Assembly: GCA_015179125.1 (NCBI GenBank)
Contig: WHVA01000009.1
Span: 186,001-250,000, forward strand
Source of the DNA: Gautieria morchelliformis
Lineage: Eukaryota; Basidiomycota; Agaricomycetes; Gomphales; Gomphaceae
Length of the DNA stretch: 64,000 nucleotides
Direction of reading: 5' to 3'
Below, one piece after another: positions 35,289 through 48,200 of the stretch. Positions within the stretch are counted from its first letter, which is position 1; each line of letters opens with the position of its first letter. The notes beneath the pieces were generated by a model that saw only the letters and a list, made by a program, of their open reading frames with translations, had not been told where the DNA came from and did not search any database. Position numbers and translations under genes: made by a program.

Positions 35289-36517
35289 GACTATAGTGGT
35301 AGGGCAAGGTAGAAGGGAGTCTCTGAACAAGGGCACGACACCAGGATCACAAAGCAGGATCTTGTCATAGCAAAACCACTTGTCGGGGACAACAGGTTGG
35401 GCCACGTGAACTGTGGACGGAGGTGGCAGCTGATTGGCACTTCCAGAGTCCATTCAAGGCCATACCGGTAATTACTCTCCGAATGAAACCGGACTGCTTC
35501 GTAAAGAGAAGGGCTGTCAATACGTCAAGGGTTACACGTCCTTGGGGTAAGTAGTTCAAATGTCCCGTGTTCTGAGGCTTGAAGCATGAGGCCGGAGATT
35601 GTGGTACTCATAAACTGCGCAGCCACGAGGGAGGGTGAAAGCATGAAAGAGATTGGACTTTTACGCTACGGCCTAAATCGATAGACGGTTATTGAAAGAC
35701 CGAGGAAGTTGATTGTGAGACGCGAGAGGTGCCACCCGGCAAGTCCCGGCTTTAATGACATCGTTCACCTGACTCGCACGACACACTAACCTGCCTGGCA
35801 TTTGGATGGGGGATCGAAAGCAGAAAAAACATTATAGTTTCCCATTGCCGAATCGAGGTTGTATCGAGGGTGTGTAAAGCAAGTGGAAGCCAAAGGCGGC
35901 CTCAGCCTACTGATGTCTTCAATATTCCCACGCTGACTTGAGTCCTCTGTAAATCGCGCTCACGGCTTAAAAACTAGAAAACACATTTATTGCTACGGAA
36001 TGTAGGGTGACCCAAGATTGCTACGGGAGAATCGCGGAGACAGCCCCACTCAAGGCCGACGACTTGAAGCTGAACGTTGACGTATACGTCGAAATGGGCC
36101 CAGTCTATCGTTAACTTCCGGCCGAACTATGGCCATATACATAGCTCCTATCTGATTCGAATAGTTGTTGCGGCATGTCATTGAATTATAACGCTGACGA
36201 CAGCGTTGTCTCACAGGTCCCCTCTCAGCTGGGTCACTATTTAGCAGGGACCTCCGAGTCGCACCCCACTCCCATCCTCGCACAATGGTTTTTTGGCTCT
36301 CGGACAAACTTTGCCGTTTTTCGCTCTGTTCGTTAGGATTTAGGACTAAGGATAGTCATCCACTGTGCGTGTGAGTGCATGCTGATACAAATCCAAACAA
36401 GATATCTGAAGCACGTTACACCTCAGCGCCGAGCCCTCTAGCTTCGCCGCTCAGCGTCAAGCCAACGTTTCATATCCTGACGTGAACTCCACTACCACGG
36501 CCATCCTGCGAACAACC
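35289..36517. other. Intergenic, no gene recognised
   Basis: Short frames only. There is no clear trace of the rest of the amine oxidase gene on either side of its fragment. Confidence 0.45.
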
Positions 36518-37834
36518 ATGAATAGTCTACCCCTAGAACTCATTGAGGAAATCATCAGCCATGTTGACGAGAAGGACGATATTAGCCACTTTCACCTCCT
36601 CGCCTGCTCGCTCGTTTGCCGTTTCTGGCTTCCCTCAAGCCAACGTCGCCTCTTTCACCACATAAATCTTAAGCGTCGGCCAGTGCAGCTCGAGAAGCTG
36701 TGTGCACAAATCCAACGACTCGACCAAGTTCTACTCAACTCGCCCCATCTTACCAGTTACATCCTAGTGCTGGAGCTACCTGCCTGGTTGAGGGACATTT
36801 CTCCATACGACTATCCCTACTCCCCATATCAGATTACGATAGATAACCGACTCCCCCCACTATTGCGCAAGCTCACTCATGTGCAGAAACTCAAAATTTC
36901 AGGCCTGGCTTGGAGTGTCTTGCCAGGGGATTTCAGACAATCGCTTTGCCAGGTACTTGAGCTTCCCTCGATGGCGGTTGTATGTGTCGACGATGCTCTA
37001 TTTACTCGCATGGACGAGTTTACGAACTTTATAAGTCATGCCAGAGGCCTAACAGGCCTCTCCTTAAATCTTATCGACGTGGCATGGGTTCCTCGGCGTC
37101 CTTTGGAAACCAAACAAGGGGAGGACAACGAACAGAGGTTCGAGCGGAATAGCATTCACCTTACTAACCTGGATATGAAGTGTGAGTACGACAATTCCGC
37201 ATTTATCAACTGGCTCCTTGGACCTCGATCGCATTTGGACGTATCGCACATCCATACATTACACATAGGGCTCCTTGTCGGTGCAGATGGTCCTGAAGAT
37301 GATAGTGCCAACCGGCTACTTCACGCCATCGGCAGCTCACTCAAGCACGTCTCTATTATCCAGCCACTTGCCCGTGAGTGACCACCTGTTTGATTGAACA
37401 CAAAAACTTTGCCTGACTTGATAGTAAAAGCCTGCGTCTTTGTTAATCTGGCGTTCAATGTGAATATTGAAACCATAAGTTTGGTTCGCATGAATATGCG
37501 AAGGGACAGCCTATCCACCTTAAGGAGGATCCTGTCGACTATCGATGCATCCAACCATATACATCGTATGGAATTGCGTATGGTTAATTATTTTGGCTAC
37601 GGGAAGTATGTGGGCTGGGAAGAAGTGTGCAGTGTGCTTGCGGGGCCTCATTTCCAGTTTCTGCGTGTGCTGTACATTAATATGCCTCCTTACTTACGCG
37701 GTGACCCGGTGGTTGGGACGAGTAAGGGCGTGGTTGGCGGACATCCGTTATTAGCAACACGAGGGGTTAGGGTGTCTTATAGGAAGTTTGCTGATCACCA
37801 TTGTATATTTTGTTCGAATAATCCTTGGAATTAA
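36518..37834 (+). CDS. F-box protein
   Basis: The start at 36518 gives an N-terminal F-box: MNSLPLELIEEIISHVDEKD, LLACSLVCRFWLPSSQRRLF, HHINL. A long, weakly repetitive C-terminal part follows with leucine-rich character (LRKLTHVQKLKISGLAWSVL, GLTGLSLNLIDVAWVP, LTNLDMK). An intron at about 37374-37423 (GTGAGT..TAG) joins to LKACVFVNLAFNVNIETISL and the end at 37834. Such proteins recruit substrates to SCF ubiquitin ligases and form large, fast-evolving families in Agaricomycetes. Substrate unknown. Confidence 0.75.
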
Positions 37835-38838
37835 GTAGGATATAATTGGCATTTACACGAACATTTCGGTGGGGGGCTGATCAATTTCAGAGATACCAGC
37901 ATAACACAGTTGGAAGAAGCTTACTAGTAGCTTGAGACCAAGGTCAAGCATAACGTCTGGGATGACAGCTGCAGAATGAAATACTGAAGATCAATTCGCT
38001 TCATATAGATTGGACCAGAAGGGTCAAGTGGCTTACCGCGTAGTACCGCTACATTCTGGCCGGGGAGTATTCGGCTGGAACTTTATATTCGGGATGCTGA
38101 AACCGAAAACATTACGCCGGGGTGAGCAATAAGGCAGGCTCCTCAGAAGCCAAGTACTGGCGGAGAGGGGACGCTCACAGGCAAGATACTGGATATTCTT
38201 TCAGATCCGCAAGCACCCAGTGGCGCAGTCCCTTAGGCCGGCCTCATCCATGGCCACTCATCTACTTGTTGACCCCCCTCATCTACATCAGCCAGATCAA
38301 TTTCAGTTCTGATTACTTGACCTCGGCGCCGGAATTCGCCCCCCTTTCTTTGCTCGTTAGCTATGATATGTAACACTAACTTTCCAATGCCGCACAAGCT
38401 ATTCTCCAGTAACTCACAGCGTGGGGTTCACGAAGGGATAAACTCGACGTGAAGTCGGGGTCATGAAGTTGTCCTAGAACTTTGTTCACTACCGATTTCG
38501 TGACCGAATCACGCGTCCTTGAAATCCCCTAATACCTACGCTCTTTATCGCGCAACCTACGACATCGTAGCACCTGAAAGTGGCGCGGTACTGTATGTCT
38601 CATTTGAAGTCCTGTCCACGAAAGATTGTGTTTTATTTATTTAAAAACTGCTGCCCGCCATACCTTATACTTTTGTTTGGCATGGGTCAGCGTGCACCTA
38701 TTCTATCGTTCCTGTAATAAGCTTTGTAATATCCGAATACGCCGAGTAGATGGCGGCAGCGATCTTTGTTTCCGATCACTCGATGGTGCAAATCGAGGGA
38801 AACGGTTGATAGCTCCAGATGGACTGAGATGGACCCTC
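37835..38838. other. Intergenic, no gene recognised
   Basis: About 1 kb with short frames of no recognisable content between the F-box gene and the ade13 stop. Confidence 0.5.
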
Positions 38839-40937
38839 CTACACGCTCAATTCCGCCATACCTACGCCATCGATTATCGCTTTCCAGGGCTCCAACGCAG
38901 GCTCGACGCTGCCCGTCAAAAATTCATCCACCTGCTCCGGCGCACGGCCGATATAGTGTCTCGCGTCTAACAGCTCGTCCATTTCCAGGTCGTAGGTTCC
39001 AAAATATGAGTCTTGTTTGATGCGGGCAATAAGATCATTTGGTTTTCCTTCCTGCTTCACCACACTCGCAGCTTCATGAGACAAGACCTGCACAGAAGTA
39101 ATGATCAGCAAATGCATGAGTTCGCGAAGCCCCGGGAAGCGTGCGGCGAACCCTGATTCGTTCATGGGCTTCCTGCCTATCTCCGCCTCTTTTGACCACT
39201 GCCATTATAACATTCTCTGTCGCCATAAAGGGAAGTTCTTCCGAGATCCGCCGTGCGATCACTTGGGGATATACCACCAAACCCTCACTTATGTTCTGCA
39301 ACGTTGTCAAGATGATATCCGCCGTCAAGAATGCCTCTGGGAGGGTCACCCGCCGGTTTGCACTGAGGCACTGTAAATCCACTTGACACATAAACGATCA
39401 TGAAGTGGAATGTACCTATCATCCAACGTGCGCTCAAACCACTGCCCTGCAGCAGTCATGAGTGCGTTTTGATGAAGTACCATCAGGTGTCGAGCAAGAC
39501 TGCAGACGCGTTCGCTTCGCATAGGGTTTCGCTTGTACGCCATTGCGGAGCTACCAATCTGATCTTTCTCGAACGGTTCCTCGATTTCCTAATATATGAA
39601 TTTGATAATTCAGATCAAAACTATTTCAACTAGAAGATAATGACCTTGAGATGTGCCAACAATCGGATGTCACTCGCGATTTTGTGGGCGGTGGCGCCAA
39701 AACTGGCTAATGGCGCAAGAACGTCAACGTCTACCTTGCGTGAATATGTTTGTGAAGAGACTGGGTATGCAAACGGAAACCCAGAGAGCTCTGTAACGCG
39801 TTGATCAAGTGCCAGAACCTGGGGGAGCACGATTTGAGTATGATTGAATCTCGCGAACGCCATGGCCGTACCTTAGAATGGTCCCCGTCAAAGAGGGAAA
39901 GGAACGAGGCCTGCGTTCCCGTCGTCCCTTTCACACCACGGAAACCAAGGTCATCTCGCGCACGCGTCAAATTGCGCAAGTCCCACAGCAATTCCTGCAC
40001 AATTGGCGTCAATCTAACATGAGACTTGCAGACCAATTGATGTATATTGCCTGCAGCCATAATGTGGCACGCTTGCCAACAGTGGTAAGTTGGGCAGGTT
40101 GAAAGTGTGTGAACCCAAGCGTGGGCAAATTCCGGTAATTTTTGGCAAATGACGAAAGACGAAATATAACGGTGGCGAGTTTAGGAAGCAAGATCGTCAG
40201 AGCAGTACGCAAGAAGATGAGGTCCGCGTTGCTGCGCTATGTGAGTGATCGTCCACAACGGAGGAAGAGCTAGGCGTACTCCGTCACGTAGCAAGAAGTG
40301 GCGCCAAGACTATAAACAATTTAATCAGACTACGTCACATGTAATACGAAGACGTTGGAATTAGATGCCAACACATCAAAAACACCAACTGAAAGACGCG
40401 GTCGTGTGCAAGATATTATCCTGGATACTCACTGAATGATCCCCGCAGCACTGGGCGCAACGCTTCCAAACGTGTGAACATGAGCCATCACGTCATGGCG
40501 ACGTTTCTTTTCCTCTTTTTCAGCTAATGCAAACTGCTCCGCGTCCAGGTTCTAAGAAGGGGCGCCCTTTGAGATAATGTCCTAATAAGTGGAAAAGTTG
40601 TGGTCTGACAAGGTTGGCTTGCATCTCCGCAATAGCTTGATCAGAAATGGGTAGCCCCAGCTCTTTCTCGGCGATCGCAAGGTGAAGCCAGAGTTTTCGC
40701 CAGGTGTAGAACCGCATCTGGTGGAAGCCTAATTTCAGAGATTGAACCTTCACACAACCTAACTTGGTGAACACACCGCTGGAGAGAACAAGTGCGCCAT
40801 TTCTTTGCTCGCATATCGACTGTTGCATGTAAAAATATGCTCAGTCAGTGGAAATGATCCTCCAGATGAGTTTAAATTACATACCTAGATAGAGGCGTTT
40901 GGTACGTCTGGAACGATGAGAGATCAGTTGAGCTCAT
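38839..40937 (-). CDS. ade13: Adenylosuccinate lyase
   Basis: It acts twice in purine synthesis: SAICAR to AICAR, and adenylosuccinate to AMP. Start at 40937 ([18 protein letters not shown]), then [53 protein letters not shown] (catalytic His region TH), [59 protein letters not shown] (fumarate-lyase signature; mobile-loop Ser), and the C-terminal [20 protein letters not shown] with [14 protein letters not shown]. Stop at 38839-38841. Many introns, about 45-60 bp. All active-site segments are intact. The start is 98 bp from the divergent PDH component X gene. Confidence 0.93.
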
Positions 40938-41034
40938 TCCCGAAGCTTCACTTTTTGGTAGACACTCGACTACGTCTTCCTTACATAAGCATACTAACGC
41001 GACCTAATACGGAGACAGGGCGCCAGAGACGACG

Positions 41035-42315
41035 ATGATCTCACCTGTTGCACCTATTTTACGGAAGGCCGCACGTACAGTGGGCGCGCGTAGATGTGCG
41101 TATCGTGGATCACATCATCTCTGGGTCTGACATATGGAAAAGTATTACATGCTACGTCCTGTCGCGGAGACATCACGAAGTTCCAAATGCCAGCAATGTC
41201 GCCTACCATGACAGAAGGCGGCATAGCAGAGTGGAAGAAGAGTGAAGGAGAAGCGTTCGCAGCTGGAGATGTGTTGCTGGAAATTGTACGCACTGCCTTG
41301 TAGTATTTCTGCATCCATGACGCTTTATGGTCCTTGCAGGAAACAGACAAGGCAACTATAGATGTGGAGGCCCAGGACGATGGAATTATGGGGAAAATAA
41401 TAGTGTGTTTATTCTGAATACGTCTATACTACGTTTGGCCATGGTGATTGACCGACATGTCACATAGGCACCGAATGGTAGCAAAGGAATTTCCGTCGGA
41501 ACGATCATAGCGCTGCTAGCCCAAGAGGGTGACGACATCTCTAACTTGGAAGTACCCGCAGAGGAACCAAGACCAGCGTCGTCATCCTCACTCTCAGCGT
41601 CATCCTCACTCTCAGCGTCATCCTCACTCTCAGCGTCATCCTCACTCTCAGCGTCATCCTCCTCATCACCACCTTCATCATCAGCCTCTGAGCCGCCACC
41701 GCTTCCGGTCGCAGCACCGCCTCCCAATTTCACACAGGATCAGCCTATCTTTCCATCTGTCATCCGTTTACTGCAAGAGAATAGTGTTCCTGATGTAGGG
41801 CGCATCAAAGGTGCCGTGCCTCTTTCCATTGATGATTCTTTGAGGGTCATGGTTCTGTGCAGGCACTGGCATCCGGGGTATGCTCACGAAAGGAGACGTT
41901 CTCACGTACCTCGGCAAAGCAAGCAGCCCGAATGGAACCTTCCGAGATAACACCCCTACGCCTTCCGTCTACAAGTCACAGGCTGTCATCGCAGGCGCAA
42001 CCCCTCCTCCCAAAAAGGTTTGTATATCTTGTTTAACCGGACTTCACTGAAATCTGTTTCCAGGCCCTGGATCCTGCGGGTGTTCGTCAAGTTATCCTGG
42101 CCGCGTTTCTTGCCAGCTCGATCAAGAATCGAACACCCGCACCTCCATCTGGTATGTTCTGCTTGTGGCTTCATCCAACATAGTTATATAGTTGTACAGT
42201 CCGTCCTACAGTGGATTCTATCATTGCGGACTACCTGCCCCCAACTCGCATCGCATCACTGGCGTCGACACCACCAAAAGCTGACAGTAAAGACTACCTG
42301 GATGGCCTATACTAG
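41035..42315 (+). CDS. pdx1: Pyruvate dehydrogenase complex component X (E3-binding protein)
   Basis: It anchors E3 (dihydrolipoamide dehydrogenase) in the mitochondrial pyruvate dehydrogenase complex. The start MISPVAPILRKAARTVGARR is a basic, acid-free presequence; an intron to about 41172 joins it to KFQMPAMSPTMTEGGIAEWK. The lipoyl domain continues VLLEIETDKATIDVEAQDDG (lipoyl-Lys in ETDKA). A Ser/Pro linker with an 18-bp repeat (41583-41660) follows, then FPSVIRLLQENSVPD and a peripheral-subunit-binding domain (GMLTKGDVLTYLGKASSP). The C-terminus (ADYLPPTRIASL ... DYLDGLY) is short: the acyltransferase domain is absent, which separates component X from E2. Tail-to-tail with rad1, 68 bp apart. 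Confidence 0.85.
41583..41665 (+). repeat. In-frame 18-bp minisatellite in PDH-X linker
   Basis: Four to five tandem copies of an 18-bp unit (TCATCCTCACTCTCAGCG) encode repeated Ser-Ser-Leu-Ser-Ala-Ser. Copy number changes would lengthen or shorten the flexible linker between lipoyl and subunit-binding domains without shifting the frame. Confidence 0.85.
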
Positions 42316-42383
42316 TACTAACATTACCCTGACACTAAATTAGAAATTAGAGAATATTCGACAGAGTTGTCTAGACCTCTGAT

Positions 42384-43876
42384 TTATGGTTCTTCCATAG
42401 GCAGGCACTGTGAAAGGGTGATACAATCCACAAAATAAACAAAATATCTGTGTGCTTACCCGGAATTCTAAGAACGCTCCAGGTCCGCCGGCCATTACGA
42501 ACTGCAGACTAAGTAGTCCCTCGTCATCAATTCGGAGTGAAGTCTTCAGAGAAGCCTGCAAAGCTCTTAAAGCACAGCTTATGTGGGCAACCCGATAGGT
42601 GAACTTGACCATCGTAGCGCATTCAAAGGTCTCCAGAACGTCACGATCATTCGGGTAGTCCATCTGCATAGCTTGAACATCACCAGTTCTGTTTAGATTA
42701 TGTAGACCATACCTGGGTGCTTCCAAAGGTGCCCTCGGCAGATAATCTTAGCGTCGGTTTACGGGTAGCTGTTTGTCTTTCACCCGTGTCGCCAGGTTGA
42801 GCTCCGGCGGGAGGTATACCGACGAAGGTCAGCTTATCGCATGACGGGTCCAATTCGGAAAGTGCATCCCGGAGCCAGGAGGACTAGAAAGAGAGGTGGG
42901 CAAGTGGTCAATATCGAGGAATCATATAACACATACTGGCCTACTCTAAGGATTACTTTTATCACTCTGCTTCAAGCTGAGCGCTGGTCCTGGCCAAATA
43001 TGTGTAGAGGCGTACCTCCTGGCATCCTCAAAGGGAAGGTCCATTAAAAAATCATCCCCCATAGTCTGTAACTCACAGGTAGTCGTGGGACCAGCAGCTT
43101 CCTCAGCACTAGAAGTCAGGTTATAACCCGGGGCAGTTTGCGTGATGAATTGCCTGGGGCAGACTTACAGTATTAAAGTGAGAGGATGGCCTAATCCAGA
43201 GTACGACATCCGCATTCCTGTCTTCTTCTCGTTGTTGCTCCAGAAGTACTGGTCGATCGTGGCGTTGCCCTTCGGGGGACCTCCTTTCCTGCTTTTCCCC
43301 CGACGCCCCTTGTCCTCATCTGATTCATCCGAGTCCTGCTTCCACTTCTTCCTTTTCCGACTTTCAAAAGAAGCTTGCGAAAGAGAGGATGACCCCGTGC
43401 CGAAAATGTTCAAACACTCTAGGAGTGTATCAAGTGGTATGGTGAAGGTAGTAATTACTTCGCCTTCGGCATCCGCATCCTGCGACGACTGTGCCTCATG
43501 AGGGTCAGGGTTATATTTATACTCGTCAAAGAGGGAGAAAGGAATATATGCACGAGCTGGGGGCGATGATGAGTTGAAGACTGGAATATGGCTGATGACA
43601 TAGTCTACATACCCACCAACGTCCTCGCCTCTTCTACAGAGACGGTCAGTCCTGCCTTAGAGATTGAAATAGTGGCATTCTATTTCTTCAAAAATATCAA
43701 TCGGTGCAACTGCTATTCTGCGCCGTTGGTACCCACCGAGCAGAAGCTCACACCGCCCAAGATTGTCGCCAAAGGTCTCACATCGTGTACCGTTGTAAGA
43801 AAAATCTGTGACAGATAGCTGGAGACATGCTACTACGGGGATAGACAATACTTACCTGCTCTGACGGTTGGGACAT
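42384..43876 (-). CDS. rad1: Rad1, subunit of the 9-1-1 DNA damage clamp
   Basis: A PCNA-like checkpoint clamp subunit with Rad9 and Hus1, loaded at damaged DNA. Start at 43876 (MSQPSEQ); short exons follow: IFLTTVHDVRPLATILGGVS, NATISISKAGLTVSVEEART, ARAYIPFSLFDEYKYNP, GEVITTFTIPLDTLLECLNI with FGTG. A basic/acidic Ser-rich insert comes next (ESRKRKKWKQDSDESDEDKG), then DYPNDRDVLETFECATMVKF, LRALQASLKTSLRIDDEGLL, and after the last intron CLPMEEP with stop at 42384-42386. The order matches Rad1. The charged insert after FGTG is long for the family. Divergent from the SF3b4 gene, 96 bp between starts. Confidence 0.85.
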
Positions 43877-43972
43877 GGTCTCGCAACCACGTGATCAAGC
43901 GAACACTGTGTGACTTAGGGTGACGTACCGATGTGTGACAGTGCCAAAAGCAGATACCATTGAGGTTGGACA

Positions 43973-45175
43973 ATGTCCCGGCCGCAGGACGATAGAAACC
44001 AGGAAGCCACTGTATATCTGGTACGTTTTCTCTTATTCTTGTCGAGAGCGACACTCACAACCTTTCCAGGGCAATCTGGATGAGCGGTGCACAGATGCTT
44101 TAGTCTGGGAGCTCATGCTTCAGGCAGGACCAGTTGGTACGTTCTGCAATTGCTTCCTTTCCATGTGTACATCTGGGCTCATACGCTTATGCAGTCAATG
44201 TACATCTACCAAAGGACAGAATTTCCATGGCGCATCAGGGGTACGGATTTTGCGAATTCTTAACTGAAGAAGACGCAGAGTACGCATGCAAAATCATGAA
44301 CCAGATAAAATTATGGGGTAAGCCCATCCGCGTAAACAAGGTAATTATCGGCACCGTCTCCTTCGCCTTGTTTGACATGACAACGCTGAGCATACTCGTG
44401 TTCACAGGCCTCGTCTGACAAGAAGCAGCTCGACGTGGGTGCCAACCTCTTTATTGGCAACCTCGACGATAATGTCGACGAACGTCTACTTTATGACACG
44501 TTCAGCGCGTTCGGGGTCATGTCCACGACTGCGAAAGTAAGCATCATCTTCCTTTTGGCTGGCAGACCCGAAACTAACAGTCCTGTGCAGGTGGCGCGCG
44601 ACCCCACAGCAGGCACTTCCAAGGGCTATGGCTTTGTCTCTTTCACAGATTTTGAATCCTCCGACGCTGCGATCGAATCCATGAATGGCCAATATCTTAT
44701 GAACAAGGCTATTTCCGTCCAATACGCCTTCAAAAAGGACGGCAAGGGCGAACGACACGGCACGCCCGCTGAACGCCTTCTCGCCGCCCAAGCGCGTAAG
44801 AACAATGCGCTCCCTGTCAGTGCACGCCCCCCTGGCGCACCTTCCGGTATGTTACCCTTTCAGGGACCATATCAAGGCCAGTTCGCAGGAGCACTGGCAC
44901 AGCCGCCGCCGCCGCCGGGATTCACTCCACAGCAGACTGTCGCTCCCGGACCTGGCGCAATGCCTCCACCCCCACCCAACATGCCCGTTTTCAACCCTGC
45001 GGCAGCTGGCTTTGCTCCTCCACCCCCGCCTCCACCAGGCTTTGGCCCCCCTCCAGGCATGATGCCCCCTGGTATGCAGCCCGGCATGATGCCACCAATG
45101 GGAATGGTGCCTTCCGGAATGATGCCTCCTGGTGTACCACCACCGCCGTTCACACCAAATGCCATGAGTCGATGA
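43973..45175 (+). CDS. Splicing factor SF3b subunit 4 (SAP49/Hsh49)
   Basis: A U2 snRNP SF3b component that contacts pre-mRNA near the branch site. Start [16 protein letters not shown], then [40 protein letters not shown] (RNP1 of RRM1) and [21 protein letters not shown]2 follows with [20 protein letters not shown] (RNP2) and [20 protein letters not shown] (RNP1), then [20 protein letters not shown] with ERLLAAQ. The C-terminal about 120 residues are Pro/Gly/Met-rich ([14 protein letters not shown] repeats), typical of SF3b4. Three or four short introns in the 5' half; the 3' half is one exon. Confidence 0.92.
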
Positions 45176-45260
45176 TATTTGTAGGTTAGATCAATATAGT
45201 AGTAACCTTTGCAATTGTGTTCTAAGACGTGTCTGAGAAAAGTACATTGTTATAAACGTT

Positions 45261-48200
45261 CTATCGACGTTCTCGTACTTTGAACCACACGACAAAAATT
45301 ACCATCAGTCCGAACCCGGCGATAAAGGCGAACAGAACGAGCACATCACGGTAATAGCTGTTTGCCCCGAATCCGAATAGCTACGCCCTTCTGGATTAGC
45401 TCTGGGTCATTATAAGACTCAGACCAGAGTATACGCTCACCAAGTCCATGATGAGACTCGCCGAAATCGAGACTGGTACGCCCTGCAGCGTATCCTCGAT
45501 CATCAATCCGGAGCCAACCTCATTCACACTTAGAGCCTGTAATACGTTACATTCTGGCATGCCACTAATGTATCCAGTGAGAATATGCACACCTCGAGGG
45601 TATACTTGAGCGGCGCGAGCCATTGCAGCCACCGGAGGACAGATGGTATAGAACCAAGATGCACGAAGAACCCAGCGTAGGTCTGCTGGTAAAGTGCTGT
45701 GAGTGCACTCAGCAATATGGCGACACCGCCATTGCGGAATAGGCACGCCAGGAGGAAGTTCTAGTAACGTGAACTCGGTTAGGCGCATGGAAAGAAGTAC
45801 GAGGACTCACGAAGAGTGTCATGGCAATAGAGTATAACACCAGGATTAAAAGAAACTTGAAGAAATGTGCAGCGTCATGCGCCAGACCTGCCATCCAGTA
45901 TGTTCTGTACTGGGCATCAATGCAAACAGGCAGGAAATGAACACCAAATATGACGCACATGGTAGATACGACTATTGTAGGAATGATCCGCAATGGTATG
46001 ACGTCGAAAACAATGCGGGACAAAAGCCAGGCCGTAGGGCTGATGTAGTTCATAGTGAACATCAGGCAAATCGGATGAAGAGGGTTATACCTATAGTACG
46101 ATGCAGCGCGCTCCCGCAGGAACAACGGCCTGACCTCCACTAGGTTATACAGAGCAGACAGAGACGAGAAAGCGATCAGAGCACCCTAAGCAAATGTCGG
46201 GGGGGGGCACGTTGAAAAAATAAACGATGCTACGTACCAAGAAAAACAAACATCCAACACGTGATTGGAATCCGGCAATCGTGGTTCCCGTGTTAAAGTA
46301 CAACCCACCTGCAGTGAGATGTAAGTTTCGCGGAGACTAAGGAATAAGTCACATACCAACAAATACCCCGAGTACACATGCTATGGTAACATGAGTAACA
46401 AACAATGTCTTGTCCCTAAGTCATTGATCAGTCAAACGACAACACCAGGTACGGCAAGATGGTACCGTTTGAGGGTTTTCCACTCCCGGCCAGCCAGGAC
46501 CTCGAACTGTGTCAAGAAAGTCGTTGCATACCGACCACCTCTTCCCTGGCCAACTCCCGGAATGACGCCGCCACTATTCGAACCCAGGGCTAACTTCTCG
46601 CCACTACTTTCCTCCGCCTCAACCTCTAAATTTGTCCTTTCAACCCCCCTTCGTCGCAAGCCTGCCGTATTGTTGTCTGCAGAAAAGGCGGAAGCGATTC
46701 CAATGCTCTCGGGTCCGCTCGTGACCTCCAGGAGCCAGTCAGCGACGTTGTAACCTTCCGGGCATCGCTCTATGCCCTGCGACGCAAACTGGTGTGCAGG
46801 GGAAAATCCACCTGGTCCAGAGTAAAGCGTATGACCCCGAGAGAGAAGCAGGCAATGTGAAAAAGTCATATATAGCTTGGAGCTAAAGGATGTGAGCAAC
46901 AAACCAGAGATATCTTAAAGCAGACGTACTTGGGCTGATGCACAGACGCAATGACGGCAGTCGGACTCTGTGGATCATGAGCAATGTCATACAGCACGCT
47001 AGCTACTTTGGCTGCAGACACCGAATCAAGTCCTAGACTAGTCATTAAGCACTAGCTCGATGACGATCGAGTAGAGCACTTGCCACTTGTCGGCTCATCC
47101 AGGACAACCACATCGCATCCCGCGACTAATTCGCACCCCAAACTTACCCGCCTCATCTCGCCGCCACTAATGCCCCGTCTTTCGCCGCTTCCGATTCTAA
47201 CGTCTGCGACGTTTTCGAGTCCTAATTGCGTCAGCACGCTGAAGAGCATGTTAATCAAGCATATCAACACATAGTTCCTGCTCACTGCGAGACGCGCTCG
47301 ACCTTTGAAGCGAGCGGGACAGATTCTGGCAATCGAAGACGGGCAGCAAAAAGAAGTGTTTCACGAGGGGTTAATGTGGCAGGCAGGGTATCGGCCTGTC
47401 GTTCTGCGTCAGTACAGGAGGAGTAAATCAGAGGGAAAATGCTCACTTGATCAACAAAGCCGATTCGAGGTTTCCTGACCACATTTCCTTCGAGATCAAA
47501 AAACTCTACTTTCCCTGACATTTTTCCGCCCTTGCGTTTTCCTGCTAGGATCTCCACCAACGTTGTCTTTCCCGCACCTGTCGGTGTGGACGCTTAATGA
47601 CCTCACATCGGAACTAATGGAAATGCTCACCGCTTGGACCCAATATGGCTAACATTTCACCTGGGGCCACAACGCCTTCCGATGCAAGAGCATCTAGTAT
47701 CACCTTCCCGTCCTGCTTCTCGCCGTGCTCCGCATCTTTCGAATTTGTATTCCGTGCCCATAACATTCCCCCTCTTATCGGAATCACGTATCCAACTTCC
47801 TCCCATCTAACACCGATTCCGCCTCTTCGCACCGTGGTCGGGCCCCCTTTGGCTGCTCGTCTCTGTGATATTTTTCCAAAGATAAGCACAACCAAAAGCC
47901 CAGAGATGATGGCCCCAACAACTGCTAAACCAGCGATAACGCCACCGCTAAGCTGCTTTCCAGACGTTGCACTGGCGGCCGCACTCGAACTCGTGGCATC
48001 GATTACCGACTGCGCTACGCACTCGCCAAAGGTGCAGCCAGATAGAGAAAGGCCTTGTTGACCAAATAGAGATCGGAGGACTTGCTGGTTAAAAGAGCAA
48101 GACGTTCCAGAAGTAGTCGACGAGTTCGCGCAATTTATCTCGAGTGCGCCCGATAGTGTATTAATTGTTTGGGTGAGATCCAACGCCTAACAGAATTCAG

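Noticed and set aside
46550..46610. TTCGAACCC word as a tRNA B-box
   Set aside because: It lies in the coding exon of the ABC transporter and no A-box or cloverleaf can be drawn around it.
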